A DNA stretch of 64,000 bases from Merluccius polli. Taxonomy: Eukaryota > Chordata > Actinopteri > Gadiformes > Merlucciidae. Position 1 is the first letter of the stretch. Every line of letters begins with the position of its first letter. The position numbers and the translations under genes are program-made. The stretch covers positions 253,001-317,000 of the forward strand of contig JAOPHQ010001990.1 of NCBI GenBank assembly GCA_030340625.1, in the 5' to 3' direction. Positions 10,593 through 21,656 of the stretch are shown here, one piece after another. The notes under the pieces were generated by a model. The model saw nothing but the letters and a program-made list of their open reading frames with translations, made no database searches and was not told the origin of the DNA.

Positions 10593-12385
10593 AAGGTCAA
10601 CCTTTACAATGGCATGGTGCGGTCACAGGCGGCAGGTGGATAAGGCAGGCACTTTCATAGGACACCAGAGACAGATAGACACACATGATCACCTCAACCT
10701 CCCGGGTGAAGGCACAGATAATGGCGCCATCACACACACACACACGTGTGGGTGTGTGTAGCTGTGCAGATGACTGATGACCGATTAACTTTTTGTGCAT
10801 TTTGCAGTGTGTGCAGGAAAGATAGCTGGCTGAATGAGCATTCACACACCGAGGATATTGTGCAAGCATTGCCAGGACTCCTAAAGGAATCCTGAAGGAC
10901 ACGGCTGAAGGACTCCTGAAGGACACGGCTGAAGGAATCCTGAAGGACAAAGCTGCTGGATCCACAGGGCTTCCCGAAAAAAATACAGGGAAAACAGGAA
11001 TCGATTCAATTGAAAAATCTAACTATGAAGGCAGGAATCTCTGAGTGTCTGCGTGCCTTACCTCCCATATCGATTATCTCGGCAGCTGTTCGTCAACTCC
11101 ACTCCGCACTCGGTGGATGTATCAGTCCGGAGTGATACATTCACGGTGCAGTGTCGAATTTGGTGCAATTTGGACACACAACACGTTCAATATATTAATA
11201 ATAAACTTTGAAAACTAGCGCACACTGGCAGTTAACGCCACACCGTGTTGGATTGTGGGTAATGTAGTCTTCTCTTATGTACGCAACAGCAGCTCTTTTA
11301 CAGGCAGCGGCTCACTGACTGCACCAAAATGCGCTCCCAATGTGCAACACGCTCTGACCAGCCACACCCCCGACGGACACGTGCACTAGTATACTAAATA
11401 TATTGAACTGTCCTCTCCCCCATCTATGCTACCCTTGCCTTTGTAGGTAGCTAACCCTGACCCATCATCACCTGAGAGATAATGTGCAGCCAGAACACTT
11501 TTCTTACTTTTCTTACCTCGTAAGGTAAGGTAAGGTAAGCTTCGTCCTATGGCGTCTTTATTTGAATTTCAACCATAGTTTTTTTCAAACTCGAACGACA
11601 TACCTTTCTATAATATGTGCCAGACATCCACACAATGCTCTCTCAAAGCCATCAGAGAACGTGGCTCCTTCTCAAGGTTTCTTGCTTCTCCCACTGGGTG
11701 TCTTGTAAGGACATAAGGCCATTGGGTGTCAAAGCTCGTTAGAATGAAAGCCTGTGACTCCCCGCTAGTCTGTAATTGTGATAAAAGGCGATACAAATCA
11801 CCTTGACTTAACAAGGAACAAATGCAAAGGGATTTCTCTGCTGCTTCACATGTTCATCTTGTTTGTTTGGGCCAGGGTGAGTGAATGACATTTGGCATGA
11901 TGGGCGGTAATTGTTGATCAGCATCAGAATGTGGAGTGGCGGAGGGGGGTACTTGCTGTCCAGCAGACTGTTAACACACTCATACCCCACCCTCCTGCTT
12001 GCACCTCGTTAACCTAGCAGATGCCGGCAGCACCACACACACTCCCACAGGCACACCACACACACACAGGCATGCGCACACACACACACACACACACACC
12101 AGCACACACACGCATGCACACACAATAATCAGACCAACACTGGTTGCAGTGTCACAGCCATGGTCATGTCACAGTCACAGTGACGCACACGCACACACAC
12201 ACATACCAGCACACACACATGCCTACACACTCCAACATGCTTGTGTATTTATTTCCATTAAGAAATGGAGACCAGTTTGTGTCGCTTTCAACAGGATACT
12301 TGTTTGACTATGATCGTTGACCTTACATGTGTGCATGTAAACAAACAGACCACAATGGGAACAAGATGCAGAGTAAAGAAATGAG

Positions 12386-12423
<38 letters not shown>

Positions 12424-12804
12424 AATGAACAGACGATGACAGTTCCACCAGAATGAATTACTTAGAGAGTGTGTGAGCAGAGAGTCAGGGACGCCAGAGG
12501 AGAAATGGGGGGGGTTTCCATTAATTTTATGTGAGGGTTATGCATGACAGCCAGTACGAGAGTGGGAGGGACTCATCGAGAGAGAGAGAGAGAGAGAGAT
12601 AAACCTACATCCCACAAAAGATTAATTCAGTAACAGCCTCTGGTCGCTCTGTAAACGATGTAATCTACAGAGCAACATGAAATCGGATAAGCTAAAAACC
12701 AATGTGTGAAAGTTACCAGGCACCAGGCACATATTCTTTCAACATAATGAACTTCCTTCAAGAGTCAAAAGGAGTCTTTAATGTAGTAATGTCTGCCCAA
12801 TCAT

Positions 12805-12848
12805 GCTGCTTCAAATTAGCGGCTTAGCTGTCGCTAATTTGAAGCAGC
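12805..12848. other. Perfect 17-bp inverted repeat with 10-nt loop
   Basis: Arms gctgcttcaaattagcg (12805-12821) and cgctaatttgaagcagc (12832-12848) pair without mismatch. It stands in otherwise anonymous DNA. It could be a short foldback element, a cruciform or an RNA hairpin. The stem is shorter than usual for a microRNA precursor. Confidence 0.8.
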
Positions 12849-13209
12849 TGCACTGGTGAATGACGCGGGATCAATATTAAACTTGTTTGTACACACACAC
12901 ACACACAGGATCAGCTGACAGCTACAGTTACATTCATCTTGTCAAAATCACCTCCAGGGTTTGGTGAGATCTGAGAAACAAGGCCTTCACTACATCCAAG
13001 CTGTGTCCATCGAACCTAAAAGCATAGTAGCTCCCTCAGGAGGGCCGCTGAAATGTCAGCGCCACATCGTACTTTTGAGCACAACGCATTCAATTAGAGC
13101 TTGGAAACAGAGTACTGAATAGTGGGGAGCATTGGGGGGTTAGTGGTGGTTCAAACCGTGGTTGCCTTCCACCTATACTCTAGTTAAGCTAATGCTACTA
13201 TCCTTCAAG

Positions 13210-13606
13210 GTGAACTCTGGGGACTTTTCATCTTCTTGAGAATTTCATGTCAAGTTATTGGTGTAAACAAGAGTATGTTGTCTGTTGCTCTTTTATGCTA
13301 CAATATTTGAACAAGGGGTCAAGGTTTAATTTCCCTTTCGGCAAAGCCTTCAGAGGAATATTAACAGCACCATACATATGGATCTGTTGTGATGCAATGT
13401 CATGTCAATGTCAACACTTCTCAATGGCGGGGAAACGTAGGGCGGGAGGGAGCAGAGAGGGAGGGGACTTTTTTTGGTTGTTTAGTTTCAAAATCTTGCC
13501 CTCTTTCACTCTTTTCTGTCTCTCGCTCTCTCTTTACAACACTCGAATCTTACCTACAGCACCTTGTGGAGTGTGTGTGGTTGATAGCTGGTTTACAGCC
13601 TCACCT
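13210..13606. repeat. Short interspersed element, member of a family seen again near 31497-31870
   Basis: The segment with caatggcggggaaacg, a G-rich patch, tttcaaaatcttgccctc and a CT-rich tail (about 13420-13545) aligns with 31738-31850, and cttacctacagcacct near 13550 mirrors ggtgctggaggtaag near 31501. This suggests a MITE whose termini are these words. An open frame of 180 aa crossing it looks fortuitous. After it, 13566-13606 includes a word that is the inverse of part of the LTR at 14461. Confidence 0.45.
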
Positions 13607-14455
13607 GGGGCCTCATTTATAAAGGTCTCTGCGCACGAAAATGTTGCGGAAACAGGGATGAAATGTGCGTACGCATCTTTCACCGCCAACGTCGTGATTT
13701 ATAGAAAAAAAACTTGCGGAAAAGAGTGCGCAGTTCTACGCATCCTTTCACCCTGGAGTAAAGCTCCCGCAAAGTTTTTCAAACAGTGAACTCCGGAGAG
13801 GACCACAGGAAGAAGGTGGTGGTAACGCATGTGTTTGCAAACCGCCAATAACGCCAAAAGAAGAAGAAGATGCTGTAACCCCCGGAGCTCATTGCGGACC
13901 ACATACGAGTTATTTACTCATTTATATATTTATTTTATGAAAAGCACCCATTATGAAATATGAATTAAAGCAAAATTATGTTCAACACACTACAGCCCTT
14001 TCAAATCACAATCCTCGGCCAGACCAACTGTGTCACTTAAACATTTAAATAATGAGCTTGATAAATAAGCCACAAAATAGACTTGCGTTGGTCTACTTCA
14101 TTTAGAAGCACTTCGATCTCCGAATCCGAAAAACGCGCTTTCTTTTTAAAAGGTGCATCCATTTTTCCGTCTAATGATTGGTCAGAAAAGGCTCCTTCCT
14201 ACTTATAAATATTAAGTGATTAATTAGCATTGACCTTTTAAGGACTATTAAGGGATGGACTTGGGAGGAGCAGAGCGCTCGTGCACGCATGCCAAATTAG
14301 ACGCACGTTGGTATTTATAACGAGAAGAGTGCGTACAGGTGTGCGTAGCAAGGTTTTATAAATCGGAATGTTTTTGTGCGTACGCACATTCTGAGGTTTG
14401 GGCGTACGCAATGTTCTACGGAGGGTTTCACGCAGAGTTTTATAAATGAGGCCCC
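13607..14455. mobile_element. MITE with GGGGCCTCATTTATAAA termini, 849 bp
   Basis: Perfect 17-bp inverted termini ggggcctcatttataaa and tttataaatgaggcccc. Subterminal DNA at both ends is rich in gcgtacgcac/tgcgcacg words in inverse order. There is no long open frame. A clean target duplication is not visible (cct on the left, tgg on the right), so the superfamily is left open. Confidence 0.8.
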
Positions 14456-14460
14456 TGGCC

Positions 14461-14718
14461 TGAGTCAGACTGATTAGACTCTGGGCTGGGTGGGGCTGCA
14501 CACCTGTGGTGCAGAGCAATCATGGCACCCAGGATAAACCAGCTATCAACACACTCAGGAGAGAGCCTCTGTCATGGCAGCACGTTATATCTGCTCGGCG
14601 AATACCATCTTGCCATCTCCAATAAAAGCATTCCTCAACCAACATCTACCTGTGTCCTGTCTCGGAGGGCCCCAGCAAAAGCAACTGATGTGGCGTGTGG
14701 TTAGAGTCCACTGCCACA
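14461..14718 (+). mobile_element. Candidate solo LTR, 258 bp
   Basis: Begins TGAGTCAGACTGATTAGACT and ends ACTGCCACA, with an AATAAA signal in between (ccaataaaagc). A second copy lies on the minus strand at 58960-59216 with the same ends. TG...CA ends, matching length and the polyadenylation signal fit an LTR. No target duplication is seen because the left side abuts the MITE at 13607. Confidence 0.5.
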
Positions 14719-14939
14719 CACCTTTAATTACATTTACAGACCCAAATACTGTCCAGGGGCCGTATTCACAAAGGATCTTAGGGCTAAAAGTAGCTCCTAA
14801 CTGGCGAATTTAGGAGAAACTCCTAAACATAATGGGCGTGTCAGTCTTAAATTTAGGACTCCTAATTCAGTCAGGACCACTTTTGTAAAAATATCTTTTA
14901 TTCTAAAGCAGAATATTACATTTGGCAGTATGGCTTGTG

Positions 14940-15387
14940 ACGAATGTATAACCGCACATATAACACTAAGCTGTAATATCCTCACATAGCCACAAGGGGA
15001 CAGGAACAAATACATGAGCTGTAATATCTACACATAGCCACTAGGGAATAGAAACAAATATATAAGTTGTATTAACCGCACCTGGCCACCAGATGGCAGC
15101 ACACATAATACACTGGGGGCGGGCGCTCAACACTAGCCAATCAGAGCATAGTATGCGTCATAGAGGCCACGCCTGCCCAGGTACTACCAAACCACACATC
15201 CGGGGGAAGGGCAGAAACCCTAGAGGCCACGTATCTGGATAGATATCCGGCTAAGGGTCGCTCCACGCGTGACCTATACAATATCCCTCCATTTGCTTCA
15301 TAGATAATAGAACTAAAGCTAAACAAATAAAGTGAGTTAAAAGCGATCCTGTGTCGGCGGCCTTCTTCCTCAAAGAACAGCACAACA
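14940..15387 (+). repeat. LTR-like segment of unknown family
   Basis: Contains a tandemly repeated tgtaatatc...cacatagccac word (about 14970 and 15020), a CpG-bearing middle part, and near its right end aaataaagtgag followed by a segment ending agaacagcacaaca. TG...CA ends and a polyadenylation signal suggest an LTR, but no partner or target duplication was found. The sequence then runs into the 203-bp direct repeat. Confidence 0.3.
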
Positions 15388-15590
15388 GGCTCTGTTCTGG
15401 GACCTCCTTGTCCTTCCACGTGCCTACGTGGAAAACCTTAAGGCAGGGAGAGCACACCTCCCTGCCCTTCCATGTGCATACATGGAAAAGTTTAAGACAA
15501 GGAGAGCGGCAGCAGAGACCCCCAAGAACCATACCAGGCAACCTCCGTTCCATGAGCTACATGGAAGTGCCATTAAGAGGAGCCAGCAGC
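15388..15590 (+). repeat. 203-bp direct repeat, copy 1
   Basis: Nearly identical to 15752-15953, with offset 364 bp. It contains three small imperfect palindromes in series: ccacgtgcctacgtgg, ccatgtgcatacatgg and ccatgagctacatgg. These produce repeated peptide words in several frames but no real gene. Its position beside the DIRS recombinase end makes a terminal or internal repeat of that element possible. Confidence 0.7.
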
Positions 15591-15751
15591 GCAAACATTT
15601 TTTAAGGAATAATAGCAGACATAAGCCGATATTTTATGCAGAGTCTAGTTTAAGTAACTTGTTGAGATTAATAAAGAGATTAATAAAGAGATCCCTGAGG
15701 AGTTATGCTAGAAGTATATTTAAATTATTTTGTTCTTACATTTGGCGGTGT

Positions 15752-15953
15752 GGCTCTGTTCTGGGACCTCCTTGTCCTTCCACGTGCCTACGTGGAAAAC
15801 CTTAAGGCAGGGAGAGCACACCTCCCTGCCCTTCCATGTGCCTACATGGAAAAGTTTAAGACAAGGAGAGCGGCAGCACACCCCCAAAGAACCACACCAG
15901 GCTACCTCCCTTCCATGAGCTACATGGAAGTGCCGGTAAGAGGAGCCAGCAGC
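15752..15953 (+). repeat. 203-bp direct repeat, copy 2
   Basis: Second copy of the unit at 15388. The spacer between the two copies is AT-rich (including ttaataaagagattaataaag). The second palindrome is ccatgtgcctacatgg here, one base different from copy 1. The following DNA (15954-16116) has no recognisable feature before the DIRS recombinase remnant begins. Confidence 0.7.
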
Positions 15954-16116
15954 ATAATAACCGATACCTCTAAGCAGACACTAGTTGAAGTACATGCTAA
16001 GTATAACTAGAAATGTCCCCAGAATTTGCTATACATTTATTGAATTTAGCCAGAAGTTACAGGGCACTCATTGCTTTTTGAGCATCAAGGATTGCTTGCG
16101 CCTCAGGCCGGAGGTA

Positions 16117-16616
16117 TCATTCATAAGCCGATGATGACCATCTGCCCATAGCCTTAAGAGTTGAGACGGGAGCTACCGATGCTGCAGTTGTTGCTGCTCC
16201 TATCCAGAATGAATGAGGAGTGTAGCGCTCTGGAGGAAGCCCGCAGGTTTGGCAGAGTAGGCGAAGACGTGAGGCAAACCAAGCTCGGGACATGGAATTT
16301 CCTTCCTCCGTGGCAAGGAGAGGCTCCTGATTGCTGGCTCGGGGACGACTTTTCATGTATTGAGTCATGGAAGACAGGGGACAAAAAGCAGAATTAGATT
16401 AGGAAATGATGACTGATGATCCTTTTCTATCCCTGTCAGTCTTTGAATGCTTGAGTAATAAAGAGAAGTGGTGAGGATTAATTGATACGTCAGCAATAGT
16501 GAGGTCATGCGAAGGATCAAAAGATCCTGTGCGTGTAGTGAATTCGCCACCTCTGAGAAATCCATAGAAAGTGATGAGAAAGACAGTTTCCAATAGTAAA
16601 TCTGTGTATTGACCAA
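16117..16616 (-). pseudogene. DIRS tyrosine recombinase remnant
   Basis: DIRS elements integrate with a tyrosine recombinase instead of an integrase. The N-terminal half (about 16399-16616) has FYGFLRGGEFT, containing the first catalytic Arg. The C-terminal half (16117-16368) has YTPHSFWIGAATTAA and GRWSSSAYE. In active relatives the H-x-x-R motif is present; here the second Arg is Trp (codon at 16204-16206). The Tyr remains but is followed at once by Glu and a stop. The two halves are in different frames. Clearly inactive. Confidence 0.8.
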
Positions 16617-16632
16617 AGCACCTGCCCCTTAA

Positions 16633-17593
16633 AGGGACACTAAGTAGTTTTTTTAGTAATTTATTACCTCAAATCAACGTCTTCATTCATAAATAAGTCC
16701 CCATTGGTGTACAATTATCTCTGTCAACAATCTCACTTATCCTCCTGAGCGAAGAATCACTTATCAGAATATACATAGGGCGGGCAAGCTCTATGGAGGC
16801 TGCCATGTCTTTCCGGTCTATGGACTCCCGAGAGGGACAAAAAGCACTACGTGGTACAGGAAAGGCTAAACGCGTTTTCACTCAGAGCCAGCGTGACTGT
16901 GGAACAGAGAAGGAGCTTAGCGAGACGCGCTTGTCACTTAAAAACGATATAAACATGAGAACATAATTCACTATCTTGCTCGAGGAGTAATTACTCATAC
17001 ATGCTCACACTAATGATTCAATGCAGTTTGAAGTTTGTTTGAAATAACGTACCCAGTGCTCGAAGTGGGCCGGTACACACCGGTACGCAGTACCGGCACT
17101 TCTACATTTTACCCTTTAGCGTACCGGCACTTTTTCTTGCGTACCGGCACTTGTCACAGGCTGCGGTCGTAGGTCCGCGGTGGGTTACGATCGCGCCACC
17201 CCCCCCCCCCCCCGTCGGTCGTAGGTCCGGGGTGGGTTAATATCCCCCCCCCCCGTCAGTCGTAGGTCCGGGGTGGGTTAATATCCCCCCCCCCCCCCCC
17301 CCGTCGGTCGTAGGTCCGGGGTGGGTTAGTATCTTCCCCCCCGCCCCGTCGGTCGTACGTCCGCGCCCCCCCCCCCCCCCCCACGTCGCTTATATGTGAA
17401 TAAAACAAACAAAACAAAACTTGATGAAGTGGTGTTTGAAGACATGTTGTTATCATGTTGTCATAGCTTCTTGAATCTTGACTAATACCTCTTGCCGTAG
17501 TTCGAAAACGCGAGGCGCTAGAGAGCATAAATTCTTTTGAATGCAAAATACAATTTGACCACTAGATGGGGGAAAAAACTACTTAGTGTCCCT
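16633..17593. mobile_element. TTAA-flanked element (piggyBac/Kolobok-like), 961 bp, inside the DIRS remnant
   Basis: Inverted termini agggacactaagtagttttt and its reverse complement are flanked by TTAA at 16629-16632 and 17594-17597. It splits the DIRS recombinase from the RNase H. The centre has repeats of gtaccggcactt (17065-17155) and a C-rich minisatellite (17165-17385). No transposase is encoded, so it is non-autonomous. TTAA targets occur in both piggyBac and Kolobok, so the superfamily stays open. Confidence 0.8.
17165..17385. repeat. GC-rich minisatellite with long C runs
   Basis: About five imperfect copies of a unit reading gtcggtcgtaggtccg, then gggtgggttaatatc and a C run of 7 to 18. 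The C runs are likely length-unstable and hard to sequence. Confidence 0.85.
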
Positions 17594-17597
17594 TTAA

Positions 17598-18269
17598 GTA
17601 TGTGATTTGTTTTTTCGAGAGTGTAAGAGTGAAAGGAAGACAAATATCATTGCCTTGAGGTTTCTCTTTCTTAAGGCCATTAAGCAGAAGATGGACAGGT
17701 GGGTTCCCGAGCAGGCTGATGGTGGATGGATCCAGACAGCGCAGATGGAACTGAATACCTGTAACCTGAAAATTCTGTAATTCAAACCGGGACAAGGAAT
17801 CTATTGTCGCAATTTTGTTATCCAAGCCTGGAATGTGAGCTGCTCTAATAATGAAGTTACCCAGCACGGATAACCAAGTGGGGCGCCTTACGAATCTATT
17901 AATAAAAGGAACTGAAGAACGCCCTTTGTTAATGATGTTAACAGTTGCCTCATTGTCACAAAAAAAATATGATTCGTTTCCTTGACCAGTCTTTTCCCCC
18001 ATGGAAGACATGAAACAATTGGGTACATTTAAATTAAAGCAGTAGAAGAGGCATTAGCTGGCAAGGACAACAGTTCTTTTGGCCATGTGTCTGCGAACCA
18101 CTGAAAAATACCCGCCGAAACCAACAGAAGGGGCAGCGTCTGTGTATAATTTCATGGCAATTGATGGTTCTAGCTGCTCATTATAAAAGAAGGAGATGCC
18201 ATTCCATTTATCGCACAAAAGAGACCAGGACTGGAGCTTGGATCTGCAGCCCTCATCTAAGGTTACCAT
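17598..18269 (-). pseudogene. DIRS RNase H region
   Basis: Two minus-strand frames: 18054-18269 contains LYTDAAPSVGFGGYF, the start of a DIRS RNase H with its first Asp, and 17598-18011 contains FFCDNEATVNIINKGRSS and later DSLSRFE, the expected RNase H continuation before the recombinase. The frames are offset, and a TTAA element follows at once on the left. An inactive remnant in the correct gene order RT, RNase H, recombinase. Confidence 0.8.
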
Positions 18270-18283
18270 GTCATGGAGTTTCT

Positions 18284-18808
18284 CTACGATTTAGAGAGGT
18301 CCAGAAGCCTGGATATAAAGGAACGTCCCTGGGGACTTGATGGCATGTCTATGGTAGCATAGAATAAGGAGAAAGGTGCCAGAGGAATTAAACTATTAAT
18401 GCTTTTCATTTCGTCGTTGTGAGGAGCAGATAGATCAATGATTAAGCGCTTTTTCCCTGAATATTTCCTGGTAGCTATACCTATAGGGTTAGTGCGGGTT
18501 GTTGAAAAAGGTGATTTATCAAATGGACCAATCATGAACCCCTTTTGTTATCTCTTTCTCCAGTAAAGTATCGACTACCTCAGGTTCTTTTAAAGCAGAT
18601 TGTAGTTTTTTTTGCAAAGAAATGACATTTTTGCAACCAAGTCAGCCCAGCTAAGAACCCTTGAACCAGTCCTGTGATCAAATAATTCACGAAACAGCGG
18701 TTAGGATGCTCCTTAAGCGCCTTCCCCAGTTCAGGGACGTTGATTGGTGTCGAAGGCTTTATTTTTTTTTCAAGCCCCCTTTTGGGAGGCAGCTTCGTCT
18801 CGGGCACA
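18284..18808 (-). pseudogene. DIRS reverse transcriptase, N-terminal part
   Basis: The minus strand shows TPINVPELGKALKEHPNRCFVNYL, then a frame change and FSTTRTNPIGIATRKYSGKKRLIIDLSAPHND, typical of the fingers region of DIRS1-like RT. Sequence then jumps from SLFYATID to a region just before RNase H, so the palm with the catalytic Asp pair is missing. This looks like an internal deletion. Confidence 0.8.
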
Positions 18809-18819
18809 CTGATTTGGGA

Positions 18820-20160
18820 GGGGTCCGCCCTTTATTACGACAGCCCGTTATTACGACAACCCTCCATTACGACATCCCGTCATTACGACATGCCTCTATT
18901 TAGACATGCCCCTAATCCGATCTTTTTTGGTACCGCTATTACGACAATTTGGTACCGCTATTACGACAATTAGGCCTACTACAATTTGGTACCGCTATTA
19001 CGACAATTAGGCCTACTTTTCATAGAAAGTGCAATAGAATAATAATAATAGTTATTAATATGACAATTAGGCCTACTTTTCATAGAAAGTGCAATAGAAT
19101 AATATTAATAGTTATTAATATAGAATAAATGTAGGCCTACCTCTATCATCCCGCCCGCATCCGATCTTTTTTGGTACCGCTATTACGACAATTAGGCCTA
19201 CTTTTCATAGAAAGTGCAATAGAATATTAATAATAGTTATTAATATAGAATAAATGTAGGCCTACCTCTATCATCCCGCCCGCACCCGCAATGAGCTTCC
19301 ATTTGCATCGCGAGTGCAGACCTCTACTCCAAACAATGTTTTTCACAATAATTGATATCGGCACACATTTCAGTCAAAAACTAGGTGATTTTGAACCGGC
19401 CATGTGAATAAATGTTAGGCCTACACATTATGTAAAAGACAGGGAGCTCTCCTCATTTTTATTCAGCTCTCAGGGGGAAAAGGTTGAAACTCCATGCATC
19501 AAACAAACTCTGTGCGTGCAGGCCAGCAGTCTACTTAAAATATATAAGAAGAAGCACGAATAAAGCTCTAGGACCTGAAATTTGGACTTGTTCGTTAGAA
19601 ATCAATTTAATTAGAATTATGGACTGCCTTTGAATGAAGTTTAATCGGAGTTTAAGTTGATTGAACAAAGTTTCAAGGTGTAGGCCTACCTTTTTTGCGC
19701 TGTGGAAGCCTAATTTAAGAACGGCGAAATAATATTTTTTGAAAAGGATACTCTGATTTTGTTATGAAGATTGTTGCTTTTGGATTTGATATGGATAGGC
19801 TAGTCCTATATATTACCAACTAGGGGCAGCCTCGAAGTTGGATGATTGGCTCTTTTTAGAAATTGTTTTCCCATGTATTTGTCACACCCATGCATAAGCT
19901 GCGTGTATGCTAAGTCCAGAACATATGGGTATAATCACATTAATTAATTAATTTAAAGTACAATGATAATGACAAATATTAATGGCCTCATGTCGGAATG
20001 GCAGGACGTTTGAAAAAAAGTAAAGTGCCGCTACTCAGACAATGGGGGAAAAAAAATTGTCGCAGTAGTGGGACGCTTGGAAAATAATATTAATGCCGCC
20101 ACTCCGACCACTAGACGTCAATGTCTAAGTAGCGGCATGTCGGAATAGCGGCATGTAACC
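18820..20160. mobile_element. MULE-like MITE with 9-bp target duplication, 1341 bp
   Basis: Inserted in the DIRS gag with the perfect 9-bp direct repeat gatttggga at 18811-18819 and 20161-20169, as in Mutator-like elements. Both ends consist of reiterated tattacgaca/gccgctattccgacatg words in inverse orientation. Inside are three copies of a 100-130-bp unit (18940-19280) with ggtaccgctattacgaca, aattaggcctacttttcat and gaataaatgtaggcctacc. No transposase is present. Confidence 0.8.
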
Positions 20161-20430
20161 GATTTGGGATGCCCGTCTCCACAATAACTGCAAGTATGAA
20201 TATATTTACAATTATAGAACTTGCACACATTTTCGTTGAATTTGAAGCACATGGGAGTTATTAGTTGAGTCACCTTGGTTTCTTCGGTTTGGGGTTTTGA
20301 AAAGGGGCTTGGGTGGTTGGCCTACAGACACAGATCTAGGGCACAAATTGTGCGAGTGAGAGAAAGAGCCGCAAATTGAGCAGGACAGAGCCTGGTGGCC
20401 TGTGAAATGCCTGCTAATAAGAGCCAGGTC
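20161..20430 (-). pseudogene. DIRS Gag C-terminal zinc-binding region
   Basis: The minus strand encodes a cysteine-rich stretch in which MCFKFNENVCKFYNCKYIH is followed by TCSYCGDGHPKSVCPRR, the Cys/His-rich motif at the end of DIRS-type Gag proteins. The MULE-like element interrupts it, and its end continues at 18775-18819 before the RT frame. The N-terminal part of Gag is not recognisable. Confidence 0.75.
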
Positions 20431-20735
20431 GACTACTGACTAGTCCAGTCTTTGGTTGAATCTTTGAATGAATGGAAGATACTAACCCACCCACAAATGC
20501 CCAAATTAAGCCAAGGCTTTTTTACCTGAAGGTACCTCCGCCGCCCTGACGCCGTTGTCTCGTTCAGACCTCCGAGTTCACCAGCAGACTTCCATCCATG
20601 AGAGAAAGCAAGGCTGTCAATCAAATATCGCTCCTCAGAAACTGCCAATCACAGGAGAGCCCGCCCTGCCTGAGTTCCCTCCCCCAAAGTGCCAAAACTA
20701 TTCCTTTCGAGCGAGCAGAACGTGAGCTGCGAGAG
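20431..20735. other. Unassigned stretch between DIRS Gag and the hAT MITE
   Basis: A 71-codon minus-strand frame is open here but resembles nothing I recognise. It may be the upstream part of the DIRS element or another repeat. Together with 21224-21580 it forms one interrupted CpG-rich segment (the hAT MITE lies between). Confidence 0.4.
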
Positions 20736-21215
20736 CAGGGGCGTCTCTAGGATTTTGACACATCCGGGGCTTAGCCCAGAAGAGTTAAGCAAATGAAATT
20801 TTTAGACATAGAGACATTTTTACATAATTTCTATTCCCATTACCTCTTTTATTGCTGACCACCTTTGGGGGGAAAAACGTGGAAATCTTTTTTTGTGACA
20901 TCCCAAAGACACCTGAACAGCTTGCTGCCTGCTGCCTGTTACCAAGTGCGCCTGCTGCCTGACACCGCTGTTTTGGGTGAATGACTTGTGCGCCAAAGCC
21001 AAAGAAGTGGCTTTAAAAAAAAAATTAAAAAAAATTAATTGTTACTCAAACCTGTCCAAAAACACTGTTTTATCGAAGCATCAACATAAGATGACTGTAG
21101 TTTAACCTTAACAAAAAAATTAAAAAAATAAAAACAATTGAAAATTAATATTTGGGGCTAATTAAAAAACATCCGGGGCTTTAGCCCCGAATGTTCTAGC
21201 CTAGGGACGCCACTG
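20736..21215. mobile_element. hAT MITE, 480 bp, 8-bp target duplication
   Basis: Imperfect inverted termini caggggcgtctctagg and cctagggacgccactg are flanked by tgcgagag at 20728-20735 and 21216-21223. Inner subterminal ccggggctt/agccccg words also mirror each other. AT-rich centre, no coding sequence. Confidence 0.85.
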
Positions 21216-21656
21216 TGCGAGAGGCTGTCCGATGTGAGAGCAACGACGAAATGCTCTCGAGTCCCCGATTTACTCGCTCGGGAGAAGCGCTCTGAGTGTG
21301 CGCGAGCGCGCAGAGAGAATTTGCGCGCTCGCAGGTAATAACTACGCGTGTGAAATAATATAATACGCCCGACTGCATGTTTTATCACACGAGCGCATTT
21401 TGGCACTAATCTGACGCCATATTTTTCAAGCATATTAAAGTCGCGTCCTTTTCTCCGACTCGTCTTGTTGTGTGCCAAATAGAACGCAAAAACCCGGGGT
21501 CACTCATTTTCCGAGACGGATGTGACGTCACACCCAAGCTGCAAGTCGCGATTACGAGACAAATAGAACGCACCATAAGCACCTAAGTCTAGGAGAGCGT
21601 AAAAGTCCTCGAGAGGACTCCTAACTCAGTAAGACCTATTCACAAAGAATCGGAAA

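Larger units (their letters stand above)
8873..13209. other. Non-coding, microsatellite-rich region
   Basis: Holds a LINE-like 3' tail (about 9107-9330), a GA run (9974-10005), CA/GT runs (10360-10383, 10525-10558, 10732-10745, 12031-12123, 12180-12230, 12389-12417, 12889-12906), a 32-base G run (10559-10590), a GA run (12574-12599) and a perfect hairpin (12805-12848). The open frames are repeat translations. Complex sequence at 9700-9940 may be regulatory. Confidence 0.65.

Noticed and set aside
13247..13789. 180-aa open frame on the plus strand
   Set aside because: It runs from one MITE into another (13607 on) and shows no domain; the composition is not protein-like.
15428..16010. Two frames with repeated peptides (LKAGRAHLPALPCAYMEKFKTR)
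   Set aside because: They come from the 203-bp direct repeats with internal palindromes. The same words appear in several frames, so translation is unlikely.
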